Assembly: GCA_024699325.1 (NCBI GenBank)
Contig: JAILPS010000038.1
Coordinates: forward strand, 20,890 to 84,889
Reading direction: 5' to 3'
DNA from: Lachnospiraceae bacterium
GTDB lineage: Bacteria; Bacillota; Clostridia; Lachnospirales; Lachnospiraceae
Length of the DNA stretch: 64,000 bases
Shown: piece after piece, positions 8,228 through 16,689 of the stretch
How positions within the stretch are numbered: position 1 is the stretch's first letter
Layout: each line of letters opens with the position of its first letter
Notes under the pieces: model-generated
Databases searched by the model: none
Told to the model about the DNA's origin: nothing
What the model saw: the letters and a program-made list of their open reading frames with translations, nothing else
Translations under genes and position numbers: made by a program

Positions 8228-11200
8228 TCAAACCAATGTACAATTCCACACATCTATAGTGCTGTCCTGGAATATGTCTGTCAGTCTCTTGTGAAGATCC
8301 CCGGTTGTAACACCTCTCTTCATAACTACCTGCAAAAATCCTCCGCCGCCTGCGCCGCATATCATGCGTCCGTCAATAAGGTCTGCGATACTCTCAAATA
8401 TCTGGTCGATAAGAGTGTTGGTCGAACCTCCGTCAATCTTCTTGGAGAGCTCCCAGTGGTCGTTTAGAAGGCTTGCAAAGTCATCCACATGGCCTCTCTC
8501 AAGCTCAAACTTCATAAGCGAAGCTACCCTCTGGATTTCGTTAAGGGCAAAAACCGTGTCGGGCTCGTTGCCGATATATCTTCCCACAACATCCCTTAAG
8601 AGGTTTCTCGCCAGTCTTCTCTGGCCCGTGTATATAAGGGCGAAGCGGTCGCGAAGCTCGCTGTACGCCTCCTGCGGCATATTTACATGCTCCACGTGAA
8701 TGTTCTGCTCAAGGCCCGGCATGGTTCTGATATACTTGATGCCGAGGCTTAAGCCTCCCACCTGGTCCTGCCAGCCGCCGCCGGTGCTCATGATCTGCTC
8801 CATCCTGAGAACCACATTTGACAGCTCCTCCTCGCATATATCAACCGCGCAAAACTCCATGATGGCCTTCGCGCAGGCTGCAGCTAAGATGGAACTGGTT
8901 CCCAGACCGCTTCCCTTCGGAACGCCTGTAACCTCTGTCTGAAGGCTTATGCCGCCGCCAAGTCTTGTGAGTATTTTCTGAAGATTGCCTCCCTTAAGGG
9001 GAAGAATTCCGCACGCCAGAAGCGCCGCCTTCTGAAGCACATACGGATCAAATGGATCGCCGACGCTCTGAAGCTCCTCTATATCCTCAAACACGCCGTG
9101 AACGCCCATGTCGTTGCTTATAAACTCCACCTTATTCTCAGGCAGTCTCTTAAGCTTGACCTCCACAGGGTACTCGCCGTTTAGCTTGATAGCCGCATTT
9201 AAGACAGTTCCGCCGTTTTCGTTGCAGTATGGCGGAGTGTCGCTCCAGCCGCCGCCCCAGTTGACTCGAAGCGGCAGTCTGACCACGTGCTCATCCATCG
9301 CAAATCTCGCGGTGGTATTCTGTGCGACTCCCTCTAAAGACGCCTCTAGGATTCCTCTTCCGATGGTCTCGAAGCTCTTGCCCATGTAGTTTTCTGCAAA
9401 CATTCCATCGCTCAGCCTTCCGATGTAGTAGTACATCCTCATGCGCTCTGAGTAGTCTGCATTCGCCATGTATTTGCCAAGCCACTCCATCTGTGGAGCA
9501 GATGGCGCGCCGCCTGCAAACTCCTTATTCTCCACAAGCTCGCTTATAGGTGTCTTATCGCCTATGGCCTTCACTATGCCGTCCATGGCCACCACGTCGC
9601 TCATGTGTCTGTCCCAGTCGATGATTGCCTGAGGGTCAGCCTCGTTAAAGCCTGAGCACAGCGACTTTCTCTCGGCTTTTCTCCACGCCTCTATATCGCC
9701 GCTTCCCTGCATGAGTTTGTAGACATTGACCGCCTCCTCTGCCGCCCTGTAAATGCTTGGCGCCACGGGGTAGAGTTTCGCCGTCCACACAGTTTTGTTA
9801 TCGTCATCCCACAGCTCATTCTCACTTATGCCGTAGGTCTTCATAAACTTCTCAAGGCTGCTTCCTAAGAAGCTGTTAAACATATCTCCCTTGGGGTTAT
9901 CGTCCACGCCGTAGATTCTCACCACGAACCTGCCGTCCTTCTGCTTAAGGCCGTGCAAAACCACGCCGTCCGGAATGTTTAAGCCCTGCACATCCACGAA
10001 GGATATGACGCAGTGGCTTCCGATGGCGGAGTTTTCTGCCACGTAGCTGGACTCCAGGTAAACATTGTCACCGCAGACTGCATCGTCCTCTAAGACAGAG
10101 TTGTAGCCTGCAACGCCAGAGCGGTCGATGCTGCTGTTTACGCTGTCGCTCCAGCCAAGCTGTGAATAGCTCTCAATCTCCTCATTCATCAGCTTCATGA
10201 TCTCTCTCGTGGTTCCAAAATGTATGAATTTGGCAGGGGCAAGTCTAAGAAGCTTCATTCTGAACGGTCTGAGTGCCTCCCAGACAGCCTTCCTGCACAC
10301 AGTCAGCTCCTCTGAGAATTCTCCCTCCGGCTTCTCCTTGTAGAAGTCCTCAAGTGTAGCCTCGCTTCCTAATGGATAGAGGAAGTCCGCGTAGAGTGAG
10401 AGTCTGACCTTGTCATTTACAAACTGCTCATATCTGTCATCGTCGTATGCGCCGTTCTTACTTATGAGCCCGAAGAGGTTTTTTAGCATCTGTGATGAGA
10501 AGATCACAGCGCCCGTGTCGATGTCCACATTGTCATATTCGTTGACCGCGCCGGCGCGTCTAAGCACCTCGACGCTCTGCTTCTGCAGACATCTCGCAAC
10601 GCATCCGTTCTCGCCGTTTAAATACACTCCGTGGTTTTTGCCTGTCTCCACATTCTCCTTGAAGGATATGGCGGCTGCGCCCTCCCCTGTGTAGTCTATA
10701 AGCAGCGGATTAAACAGAAGCAGCACATCCCCTGAGAGAAGGAGCATGCCCTCTCTTATTCTTCCCGGAACTCCCGCCATGGAAATCATGAATTCGTCAA
10801 AAAGCGTTGACGGGCGGCCGTTTGGAAGAGTTCTCGGAACAGGCGAGAAGAGTTTCCCCAGCGCACTGTACTGTGGCACGCGCTTGCTGTCCCCTCCTGA
10901 GTGGATCACGAGAATTCTGATGCCCGAAAAATCCACATTTTCTGCGCCCTTAAGCCTCTCCTGCTCCTCCACATATCTGATAACGCCGAGAGTCGCTCCG
11001 CCTGAGCCCACTCTCTTGCCATCCCTGTCCGGAATGACCGCAAAATGTGTGCCCATGGGCAGGAAGTCCAGGCTCCTTCTAAGCTCAAGCTGCGCCCTGA
11101 AGCCCTCAGCCTGCTGCTCGTTGGATGCCGTGAGAATTATATAGTCCCATCTGGAAAAATTAACTCTGTGAAGTGCTCTCTGGTAGTCATCCCATGCATC

Positions 11201-11245
11201 CTTGTAAACCTGGGCGTGAAACAGTGGAATCATTTCGTTGTTCAT
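8228..11245 (-). CDS. fkp: Bifunctional L-fucokinase / GDP-L-fucose pyrophosphorylase
   Basis: 1005 aa, near the length of the Bacteroides enzyme. The N-terminal nucleotidyltransferase half shows SGGATLG and IHSGGDSKRVPQYSALGK, followed by a left-handed helix-like stretch. The C-terminal half (from about residue 640) is a GHMP kinase with LRVNWGGGWSDTPP, PKGSGLGTSS and CGAGGGGFLQ. The family phosphorylates free L-fucose with ATP and joins it to GMP from GTP, giving GDP-fucose for surface glycans. No fucose transporter or isomerase is in the window. It is last in a three-gene operon and starts 2 nt after the stop of the GGDEF gene. A related sugar (for example another 6-deoxy- or heptose) cannot be excluded. 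Confidence 0.88.
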   Translation of the reverse strand: MNNEMIPLFHAQVYKDAWDDYQRALHRVNFSRWDYIILTASNEQQAEGFRAQLELRRSLDFLPMGTHFAVIPDRDGKRVGSGGATLGVIRYVEEQERLKGAENVDFSGIRILVIHSGGDSKRVPQYSALGKLFSPVPRTLPNGRPSTLFDEFMISMAGVPGRIREGMLLLSGDVLLLFNPLLIDYTGEGAAAISFKENVETGKNHGVYLNGENGCVARCLQKQSVEVLRRAGAVNEYDNVDIDTGAVIFSSQMLKNLFGLISKNGAYDDDRYEQFVNDKVRLSLYADFLYPLGSEATLEDFYKEKPEGEFSEELTVCRKAVWEALRPFRMKLLRLAPAKFIHFGTTREIMKLMNEEIESYSQLGWSDSVNSSIDRSGVAGYNSVLEDDAVCGDNVYLESSYVAENSAIGSHCVISFVDVQGLNIPDGVVLHGLKQKDGRFVVRIYGVDDNPKGDMFNSFLGSSLEKFMKTYGISENELWDDDNKTVWTAKLYPVAPSIYRAAEEAVNVYKLMQGSGDIEAWRKAERKSLCSGFNEADPQAIIDWDRHMSDVVAMDGIVKAIGDKTPISELVENKEFAGGAPSAPQMEWLGKYMANADYSERMRMYYYIGRLSDGMFAENYMGKSFETIGRGILEASLEGVAQNTTARFAMDEHVVRLPLRVNWGGGWSDTPPYCNENGGTVLNAAIKLNGEYPVEVKLKRLPENKVEFISNDMGVHGVFEDIEELQSVGDPFDPYVLQKAALLACGILPLKGGNLQKILTRLGGGISLQTEVTGVPKGSGLGTSSILAAACAKAIMEFCAVDICEEELSNVVLRMEQIMSTGGGWQDQVGGLSLGIKYIRTMPGLEQNIHVEHVNMPQEAYSELRDRFALIYTGQRRLARNLLRDVVGRYIGNEPDTVFALNEIQRVASLMKFELERGHVDDFASLLNDHWELSKKIDGGSTNTLIDQIFESIADLIDGRMICGAGGGGFLQVVMKRGVTTGDLHKRLTDIFQDSTIDVWNCTLV

Positions 11246-11247
11246 GT

Positions 11248-13137
11248 CTAAACCTTCTTTTTCATTTTTTCTTCATACATAATCTTGTCAGCTCTGTCGA
11301 TGTAGTTCTCAAAGCTGTAATTGGAATTCGCGTCCGTGGTTATGAAGCCCACGCTCACGCTTACCATATATGGGCTGTCAGACCCTGAGGCGCTCTTATT
11401 CAGACCGTCCTTAATCTTGACAGCCATGGAATTGGCCTCGGCCTCGCTCATCTCATCCTCTATGATTAGGAATTCGTCGCCGCCTATTCTAAACGCCAGT
11501 CCCGTGTCGCTCATGTTCTGTATAATCTGCTCAGCGATATTCTCTATGCAGATATCCCCCTCATCATGTCCGTAGTTGTCGTTGATAAACTTGAGCTTAT
11601 CCATGTCAAGATACATGATCGTGACATTTTTGCCCTCCTCCTTAAGGGCGTCGTACTTCGCCTTGCCCAGCTGGTTCAGACCGAAGCGGTTATACAGCTT
11701 CGTCATCTGGTCCTTGAGCGAGAGCTCCTTAAGCTTAAGGTTTAAGGTGTTTCTCTTCTCCTTGTAGAAGAGCCTCTCCATGCCTGTGATAAGCGTGTTC
11801 ACAAGAGGAAATGTGTACTGCCTGTAGTTGATATTCTCAGGCCCCACTATGACAAAATATCCAATGGTCTGGCCGTAGAAATGCACGGGATGGAACTGCA
11901 CGCTTGCTCCCTCCCCCGCTATGTCGTAGAAGTCAGAGGGCTTAACCTCCTCTCTGAGGGCGATGTGCGTCTCCTCGCTTCCCCTCTCATAGGCAAAATA
12001 GACCAGCATCCTCTCAGGATATCCGCTTGTCAAAAACGTGTCCTCCGCCCCTTCCTTGACGCTCGCTCTAAGCCTTCTGCCGTCTAGCACAGCGTAAAAA
12101 CCGTCTATGTCAAATGATGGCAGATACTCCCTGACGATCTGTGACATATCCTTAATGTGGTCACAGTGGTTTAATCTGCTCTCAATGCTTAGCATCTTTC
12201 TCTCGAAGCTCTCCCTGTCAAGCTCTGAGCATATCTTGTCCTTGAGATATTCGCTGGCATCCTGTCTCACGGCGTTAAAACAGCCGCAGCTGTCCCATGT
12301 GATCAGCCTGTGCGGGCTGAAGTAGTGTTCCTTAACCTTCTGTCCGCTCCACAGATCAAGAAGCGCGTTCACCGTGGCTATGCCCTCGTAGTCCCTGTTC
12401 TGGCTCACGGTTGTAATCCTGGGCTTATAAAATCTCGCCTTGTCAAAATCATCGTAGCCTGTGACTAAGAAGTCCCTCGGTGCGCTAAGCCCGTGCCTCT
12501 CTGCCGCTCTTAGCACGCCAACCGCGATGTTGTCGTTGGCGCACACTATGGCGTCAGGGCACTTGCCGTATTTGCCAAACAGCTCGTTAAAGCCGTTGAT
12601 GCCGCAGTGATATGTAAAATTCCTGCCATAGAAGCCCTGCTCATCCTCTTTAAGCTCGTGGCTTGCCAAAAACTCGCTGATGGCCTTCCTTCTGTTGATG
12701 TTTTCGTTGTGCCACTCGGGCCCCAGAATGAACCAGAAGCTTCTGGCCGTGTGCACCTCATAGAGATGCTCAAGAACCTGTGAGAAGGCTGTGGTATTGT
12801 CCGTGCCCACGTAGATGCTTCCGGGCACCTCGCAGCATATGGACACGCAGGGAACCCCTGACTGTCTTATTCTCTCTGTAAGCTCATCCACCTCGTCGCG
12901 AAACATCACGTTGTTTAAGTCCAAAACAACTCCGTCAAAATCCTTCGGCTCAAACAACCTGAAGAGATTATACTCTCCCCTGTTGTAGGCCTCGTCCGTG
13001 CTCCAGTTGCCAAATGTGGAGAATGTCACCAGCTTAATATCTTCCCCGCTGTTTCGTATTCCTTCGAGCATGCCTCCAGCCCATGAATGTGCAAATGTTC
13101 TAAGCCATCCGTCCGTCAAAAAAGCAATCCTCTTCAT
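11248..13137 (-). CDS. Cytoplasmic LacI-type sugar-binding domain fused to GGDEF diguanylate cyclase
   Basis: 629 aa. Residues 1-270 resemble the periplasmic-binding-like ligand domain of LacI regulators (FDGVVLDLNN, PDAIVCANDNIAVGVLRAAERHG, VTGYDDFD), but there is no N-terminal DNA-binding HTH, signal peptide or membrane segment. A middle region (about 290-450) follows, then a GGDEF domain from about 460 with LYLDMDKLKFINDNYGH-like metal site and RIGGDEF at about 550, so it is probably an active diguanylate cyclase. The usual inhibitory RxxD motif upstream of GGDEF is not seen. It is predicted to turn a soluble ligand, perhaps a sugar, into a cyclic di-GMP signal. It lies between the (p)ppGpp synthetase-like gene (25-nt gap) and fkp (2-nt gap). 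Confidence 0.88.
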   Translation of the reverse strand: MKRIAFLTDGWLRTFAHSWAGGMLEGIRNSGEDIKLVTFSTFGNWSTDEAYNRGEYNLFRLFEPKDFDGVVLDLNNVMFRDEVDELTERIRQSGVPCVSICCEVPGSIYVGTDNTTAFSQVLEHLYEVHTARSFWFILGPEWHNENINRRKAISEFLASHELKEDEQGFYGRNFTYHCGINGFNELFGKYGKCPDAIVCANDNIAVGVLRAAERHGLSAPRDFLVTGYDDFDKARFYKPRITTVSQNRDYEGIATVNALLDLWSGQKVKEHYFSPHRLITWDSCGCFNAVRQDASEYLKDKICSELDRESFERKMLSIESRLNHCDHIKDMSQIVREYLPSFDIDGFYAVLDGRRLRASVKEGAEDTFLTSGYPERMLVYFAYERGSEETHIALREEVKPSDFYDIAGEGASVQFHPVHFYGQTIGYFVIVGPENINYRQYTFPLVNTLITGMERLFYKEKRNTLNLKLKELSLKDQMTKLYNRFGLNQLGKAKYDALKEEGKNVTIMYLDMDKLKFINDNYGHDEGDICIENIAEQIIQNMSDTGLAFRIGGDEFLIIEDEMSEAEANSMAVKIKDGLNKSASGSDSPYMVSVSVGFITTDANSNYSFENYIDRADKIMYEEKMKKKV

Positions 13138-13162
13138 ATTTATCCTCCGGTGTATCTCTTAT

Positions 13163-14152
13163 CTAATCCACAACATCGTTCTGAAAACGGCTAAGATGCT
13201 CAAACGGCGTGATCTGGCGTCCTCTGTAGAGGCCGCAGCCGTCATTGATGAGCGAATTGTTTGCCGCCGCGAACATGTTCACATCAATATCCTTAAGTTC
13301 AATCTGTATGAGACTCAAAACCCTCTCATACGCTTCATCGAAATATATGCACTCCCCCTCGGGGATTACATTTCTACGTTTCCTCTCGCTCTCCTGCCTC
13401 TTCTCGTAACCTAAGTGGTTGGCAGGGCCGATCTCAGCGTAGTCGTCCATGTCCTTGGTTCGAAGCTGAACCTCCACATAGCAGCCCGCCACATTGTCAT
13501 ACAGCGTTATGTGGAGCGAGCGGTAGCCGTAGGAGCTAACATTCTCGATGTAGTCCCTGTAGTAGCGCCTAAGCTCTGGAAGAAGCTTGTCTGAGTGACT
13601 TCCCAGATCCACCCCCGCAAGCTCCGCGTTAAAACCTCTGCTCTCAAGAAATGCGGGCATGCGATTTGCGATATCGTAGAGAAGCTTAATCTCCTCCTCC
13701 TCGCGGTTGGCGCCGGGCTTTAGGTGGCACTTGGGCATGCTTATCACTATCCTGTAGGCGATCAGATCCCTGAAGCGGTTAAGCCTGCTCTTAAGCACGG
13801 GCGCCGTGGGATATGAGCCGTGTTCCCTGTAATAATCATAGATATAGTCGAGAACGTAAGCGTTAAACTTCTCCTCCGCCCTTATAAGAGACTTGATGCG
13901 CCCCTTGAAGGTGAAGGCAAGCTCAGGATACTCGCTGCTCATAAACTTGTAGAACTCGCGAATTCTCCCTGACTGGCTGGTCAGGAAGTCGTTGTGCTCC
14001 AAAATATCTGTTATCTGTCGCAGAAAATCCACATGTACCATGTCTATCTGGTTGTGTGAAAATCTTGCGCTCTGCTCTAAGTCTTGTGCGTATCTGTGAA
14101 GGATTTTAAGAACTGTGTCCCCCGAATACAGGTAATCGTTTAGTTTAATCAT
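13163..14152 (-). CDS. RelA/SpoT-domain (p)ppGpp synthetase-like protein, no hydrolase domain
   Basis: 329 aa from the ATG at 14152. The synthetase core is recognisable by RDLIAYRIVI, YGYRSLHITL and VEVQLRTKDMDDYAEIGPANHLGYE, the counterparts of the R-x-D-x-x-G-x-R, GYRSLH and EVQIRT...AE-H-Y motifs of alarmone synthetases. The HD hydrolase, TGS and ACT domains of long Rel proteins are absent, as in small alarmone synthetases, but it is longer than those (about 210 aa), with about 100 extra N-terminal residues. An in-frame GTG at 14179 is unlikely since it would sit inside the dyad and very close to the predicted transcript start. First gene of the operon with GGDEF and fkp. Confidence 0.8.
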   Translation of the reverse strand: MIKLNDYLYSGDTVLKILHRYAQDLEQSARFSHNQIDMVHVDFLRQITDILEHNDFLTSQSGRIREFYKFMSSEYPELAFTFKGRIKSLIRAEEKFNAYVLDYIYDYYREHGSYPTAPVLKSRLNRFRDLIAYRIVISMPKCHLKPGANREEEEIKLLYDIANRMPAFLESRGFNAELAGVDLGSHSDKLLPELRRYYRDYIENVSSYGYRSLHITLYDNVAGCYVEVQLRTKDMDDYAEIGPANHLGYEKRQESERKRRNVIPEGECIYFDEAYERVLSLIQIELKDIDVNMFAAANNSLINDGCGLYRGRQITPFEHLSRFQNDVVD

Positions 14153-14170
14153 AAGCCCCCGCCTTTTCCA

Positions 14171-14186
14171 TGGGCACACCTGCCCA
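14171..14186. promoter_or_regulatory. Operator-like dyad in the leader of the (p)ppGpp synthetase operon
   Basis: TGGGCA-CACC-TGCCCA, a perfect 6-bp inverted repeat with a 4-nt spacer. It begins about 5 nt after the predicted transcript start (near 14191) and lies 19 nt before the ATG at 14152. It could be a repressor site or an RNA hairpin; the sequence alone does not decide. Confidence 0.5.
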
Positions 14187-14197
14187 TAATCGGTTAT

Positions 14198-14226
14198 ATT
14201 TTACCACATAGTATATCCTCTTGCAA
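14198..14226 (-). promoter_or_regulatory. Promoter of the (p)ppGpp synthetase-GGDEF-fkp operon
   Basis: On the minus strand: TTGCAA (14221-14226), a 17-nt spacer, TAAAAT (14198-14203) with a TG one base before the -10 (extended -10). Confidence 0.7.
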
Positions 14227-14262
14227 GAAGTAAGAATATGTGATTCACTGCCACAAATGGCA

Positions 14263-14291
14263 TTGAATTTAATAATATTATCCTGTATTAT
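14263..14291 (+). promoter_or_regulatory. Promoter of the 147-aa hypothetical
   Basis: TTGAAT (14263-14268), 17-nt spacer, TATTAT (14286-14291); an ACGGAGG ribosome binding site follows before the ATG at 14324. The neighbouring TATAAT-like string (14290 on) gives a less good spacing. Confidence 0.6.
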
Positions 14292-14323
14292 ATAATCAGC
14301 AAAAAATTAAACGGAGGTTTACT

Positions 14324-14767
14324 ATGGATATTTTAGGAAGATGGGTTGTTGAGGGAGTTCTCTCATTTGATGAGAATTTCAAGAGATCGTATGTGTCAAT
14401 CGAGGAGTATTTAAACTCCCCATACGATGACGATGATCCTGATATGATCAGGCACGAGCAGGCTGAGAGAAACAGAATGTGCTCAACCGTTATCGACATC
14501 TTAGCTGACGGAACAATCAAGAACATGATGGCCATCCCTGAGAACGTGACACAGGAAGAACTTGACAAGAGCGGCATGGAAGTCGTAGAGGGCAAGTACG
14601 TTGTCTTAGAGTCTGGGTGCTGGAAGGAAGAGGACGGAAAATACTTCGTCAAGGCCGGCCAGGAGACAGACGAAAACGGCGCCACCAAGGATCACTATGA
14701 GCCTATGGAGGTTGACGCTGACGGCTATCTCTACTATCTCTTAATGCTCAAGATGAAGAGGGCATAA
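14324..14767 (+). CDS. Conserved-looking hypothetical protein, acidic, cytoplasmic
   Basis: 147 aa, not recognised. It has no signal peptide or membrane segment. It is acidic (SPYDDDDPD run) and short beta-like stretches alternate with polar turns (MEVVEGKYVVLESGCWKEEDGKYFVKAG; VDADGYLYYLLML), which vaguely recalls lipocalin-like or META-type small domains but is not enough for a call. Its own promoter, a strong ribosome binding site (ACGGAGG) and a perfect terminator show a real single-gene unit. Confidence 0.8.
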   Translation: MDILGRWVVEGVLSFDENFKRSYVSIEEYLNSPYDDDDPDMIRHEQAERNRMCSTVIDILADGTIKNMMAIPENVTQEELDKSGMEVVEGKYVVLESGCWKEEDGKYFVKAGQETDENGATKDHYEPMEVDADGYLYYLLMLKMKRA

Positions 14768-14787
14768 GCTTAAAACTCTGATATGAC

Positions 14788-14819
14788 TGACACCTCCGGA
14801 GCACTCCGGAGGTGTTTTT
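14788..14819 (+). terminator. Terminator of the 147-aa hypothetical
   Basis: ACACCTCCGGA (14790-14800) pairs with TCCGGAGGTGT (14805-14815 region), followed by a T-run. Confidence 0.9.
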
Positions 14820-14841
14820 GTTTTCCCGGGACTTAATGAAA

Positions 14842-14866
14842 ATGGCAGGGCGCTAAGCCCTGCCAT
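14842..14866 (-). terminator. Terminator of the TTEEE-repeat lipoprotein
   Basis: GGCAGGGC pairs with GCCCTGCC (14844-14864); on the minus strand the hairpin is followed by ATTTTC. Confidence 0.75.
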
Positions 14867-14873
14867 CAAAATA

Positions 14874-16559
14874 TTATTCAGTAATCGCCGCAAGAGCCTC
14901 TTCCATTGTGGAATAGTACTCAACCATCACGCACTTGGAAACATCCATGATAGCGTTACATTTGCTTAAGAATTCATCCTGCTCAACCTCTGTGTAGACT
15001 GCATCCCCTGATGAATCTGTCTCATTTACAAACTGGCCGTCATCGCCGTACTCTCCCTCAACCCACATATATGTAAATGTGTCATCACCGTTTGAATAGA
15101 ACCATGGGTCCTCAAGATATAACAGTTCTGTTCCTGTGAACTTGTAGAAATAGATATCTCCCTCGTCAAATGTCTCATCCTCTAAGTAGAATGAAGCCTG
15201 TGAATAGAGGTCACCTGTGCCCTGATTTACATATACTGTAATGCCGCCGAAGAGTGTCGCATAGTATAACTCTCCATCGTTAGGATTCATATAGAGAATG
15301 TATGAATTGTCGGAATCCTCGTTGGTGAAGCACAACAGCTCAGGGTATTCGTCATCATTTACATAGCTCCATGCGACATATGGCGCTGTGCTCTTAAAAT
15401 AATTATCGTATGCGTCAATCATAGCCAGGATATAATCGTTGACAGCCTCGTCAGATGAATGTGTTCCATCTGTGCCAGTCTCGCCGTCGGTTGTCTCATC
15501 CTCAGTGGTTTCCTCCTCGGTTGTCTCCTCCTCGGTTGTCTCCTCCTCGGTTGTCTCCTCAGGCGCGTTCTCAACCTCTACCCTGATAGAATCCTGAATT
15601 GTCTCCTCGATGCTCCACGCATTGTTATAATCGTAGTAGGTAAACTTAAGATCCATATAGATGGTGATTAAGCCGTATGTGTCATCCTCAATCTGGGCTG
15701 TAACGCTTGCAGTAGCGCTCATCTCGTCGATCTGCACATCGTCGACTGCTGTTATAGTCATGTCGCAGTAGTCAGGATATACGTAAACATCCTCGACATA
15801 GTTGCTGAGACTTAAATAGCTGTATGACTTGTCAAATGCAGCCTGTACAGTCTCAACATTAAGCTCAGGCATCTCAACACTCTTCTCATAGTTGTCAACT
15901 GTCACATATGAAACCTCCCAAGCCTTGTCAGCCTCTGGGTACCAGTAGCCAACCTCAAGAGTGTAATCATATGTCACATTCTCCTGGGTATAAACGCCTG
16001 AGAACATAGCTGTTCCTGATGTCTCACCCTCTGTGAAGCTCTTGCTGTCAAGCGTCAGATCATCTGCTACATCCTTATAATAAATATATGTCTCCCAGTC
16101 AAATGTGAACTTGTCTTCATAGGCTGCGAGCATGCTTCTAAGCTCATCGTCTGTAGGAAGTGTAAGGTCATATGAGAACTCCATGTTGCTGAGTGTCACA
16201 TACTTCTCATAATTCTTGCAGTACCATGTGCCCTCCTCGTCGTCGAGCTTGAATACTATCTCATAGTCAAATGTCACATTCTTGTCGCCGTCAACAGTCT
16301 TGCAGCTTCCTGTGACTGTACACTTGTCGCCGTCATCATTGAGCTTGGTGTCCTTAACCTCTACCTCAAGGTCATCCTCTGTGACTTCCTCACCTGACTC
16401 CTCCATGTAACCTAATAAAACCTTCGTCACATCCTTCTTAGAAGGCTTGGAAGCCTCCTGCTCCTCGGTCTTGGAAGTATCCTCATCGTTACATCCTGTG
16501 AGCGCTGTAGGAACCGCCAAACACAGTGCCATGGCAAGCATTAAATACTTCTTTCTCAT
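14874..16559 (-). CDS. Surface lipoprotein with acidic TTEEE repeat linker
   Basis: 561 aa from the ATG at 16559, chosen for the AAGGAGGAG ribosome binding site and the lipoprotein signal it starts (basic KK, hydrophobic core, LTGC lipobox at about 19-22). A longer in-frame reading from 16664 would run through the terminator of the small gene upstream and is rejected. The mature part has two or three repeated alpha/beta-like stretches of about 110 residues (each with a WE or WYxxxY pattern, like DUF5105/lumazine-type lipoprotein domains; not certain), a TTEEETTEEE linker at about 340-375, and a C-terminal domain of about 160 residues rich in Tyr, Asp and Glu. Function unknown; it is anchored outside the membrane. 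Confidence 0.85.
   Translation of the reverse strand: MRKKYLMLAMALCLAVPTALTGCNDEDTSKTEEQEASKPSKKDVTKVLLGYMEESGEEVTEDDLEVEVKDTKLNDDGDKCTVTGSCKTVDGDKNVTFDYEIVFKLDDEEGTWYCKNYEKYVTLSNMEFSYDLTLPTDDELRSMLAAYEDKFTFDWETYIYYKDVADDLTLDSKSFTEGETSGTAMFSGVYTQENVTYDYTLEVGYWYPEADKAWEVSYVTVDNYEKSVEMPELNVETVQAAFDKSYSYLSLSNYVEDVYVYPDYCDMTITAVDDVQIDEMSATASVTAQIEDDTYGLITIYMDLKFTYYDYNNAWSIEETIQDSIRVEVENAPEETTEEETTEEETTEEETTEDETTDGETGTDGTHSSDEAVNDYILAMIDAYDNYFKSTAPYVAWSYVNDDEYPELLCFTNEDSDNSYILYMNPNDGELYYATLFGGITVYVNQGTGDLYSQASFYLEDETFDEGDIYFYKFTGTELLYLEDPWFYSNGDDTFTYMWVEGEYGDDGQFVNETDSSGDAVYTEVEQDEFLSKCNAIMDVSKCVMVEYYSTMEEALAAITE
15488..15560 (-). repeat. In-frame 15-nt tandem repeats coding TTEEE
   Basis: The unit GGTTGTCTCCTCCTC is repeated about three times exactly, with degenerate copies beside it, coding ETTEE units in the lipoprotein. 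As the unit is a multiple of three, slippage would change linker length without breaking the frame. Confidence 0.85.
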
Positions 16560-16610
16560 ATTCTCCTCCTTGTAGTAATAGTCAGCTAATCTAAATAACA
16601 GATTGAATCT

Positions 16611-16640
16611 ATCATACTTCATTAAAACATATACTGCCAA
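16611..16640 (-). promoter_or_regulatory. Candidate promoter of the TTEEE-repeat lipoprotein
   Basis: TTGGCA (16635-16640), 18-nt spacer, TATGAT (16611-16616), about 50 nt before the ATG at 16559. Confidence 0.5.
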
Positions 16641-16648
16641 AAAAGGCA

Positions 16649-16675
16649 ACAAAAAAAGCCACATAAATGTGGCCT
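16649..16675 (-). terminator. Terminator of the 39-aa gene
   Basis: GCCACAT-AA-ATGTGGC (16658-16673); on the minus strand it is followed by seven T residues. It separates the 39-aa gene from the lipoprotein gene. Confidence 0.85.
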
Positions 16676-16689
16676 GTTTATCTCATGTA

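Noticed and set aside
8228..8467. Plus-strand frame at the end of fkp (8168-8467)
   Set aside because: Reads through the terminator hairpin and the antisense of fkp; no coding features.
16560..16664. N-terminal extension of the TTEEE lipoprotein
   Set aside because: It would include the terminator of the 39-aa gene, and the lipoprotein signal with its ribosome binding site begins at 16559.
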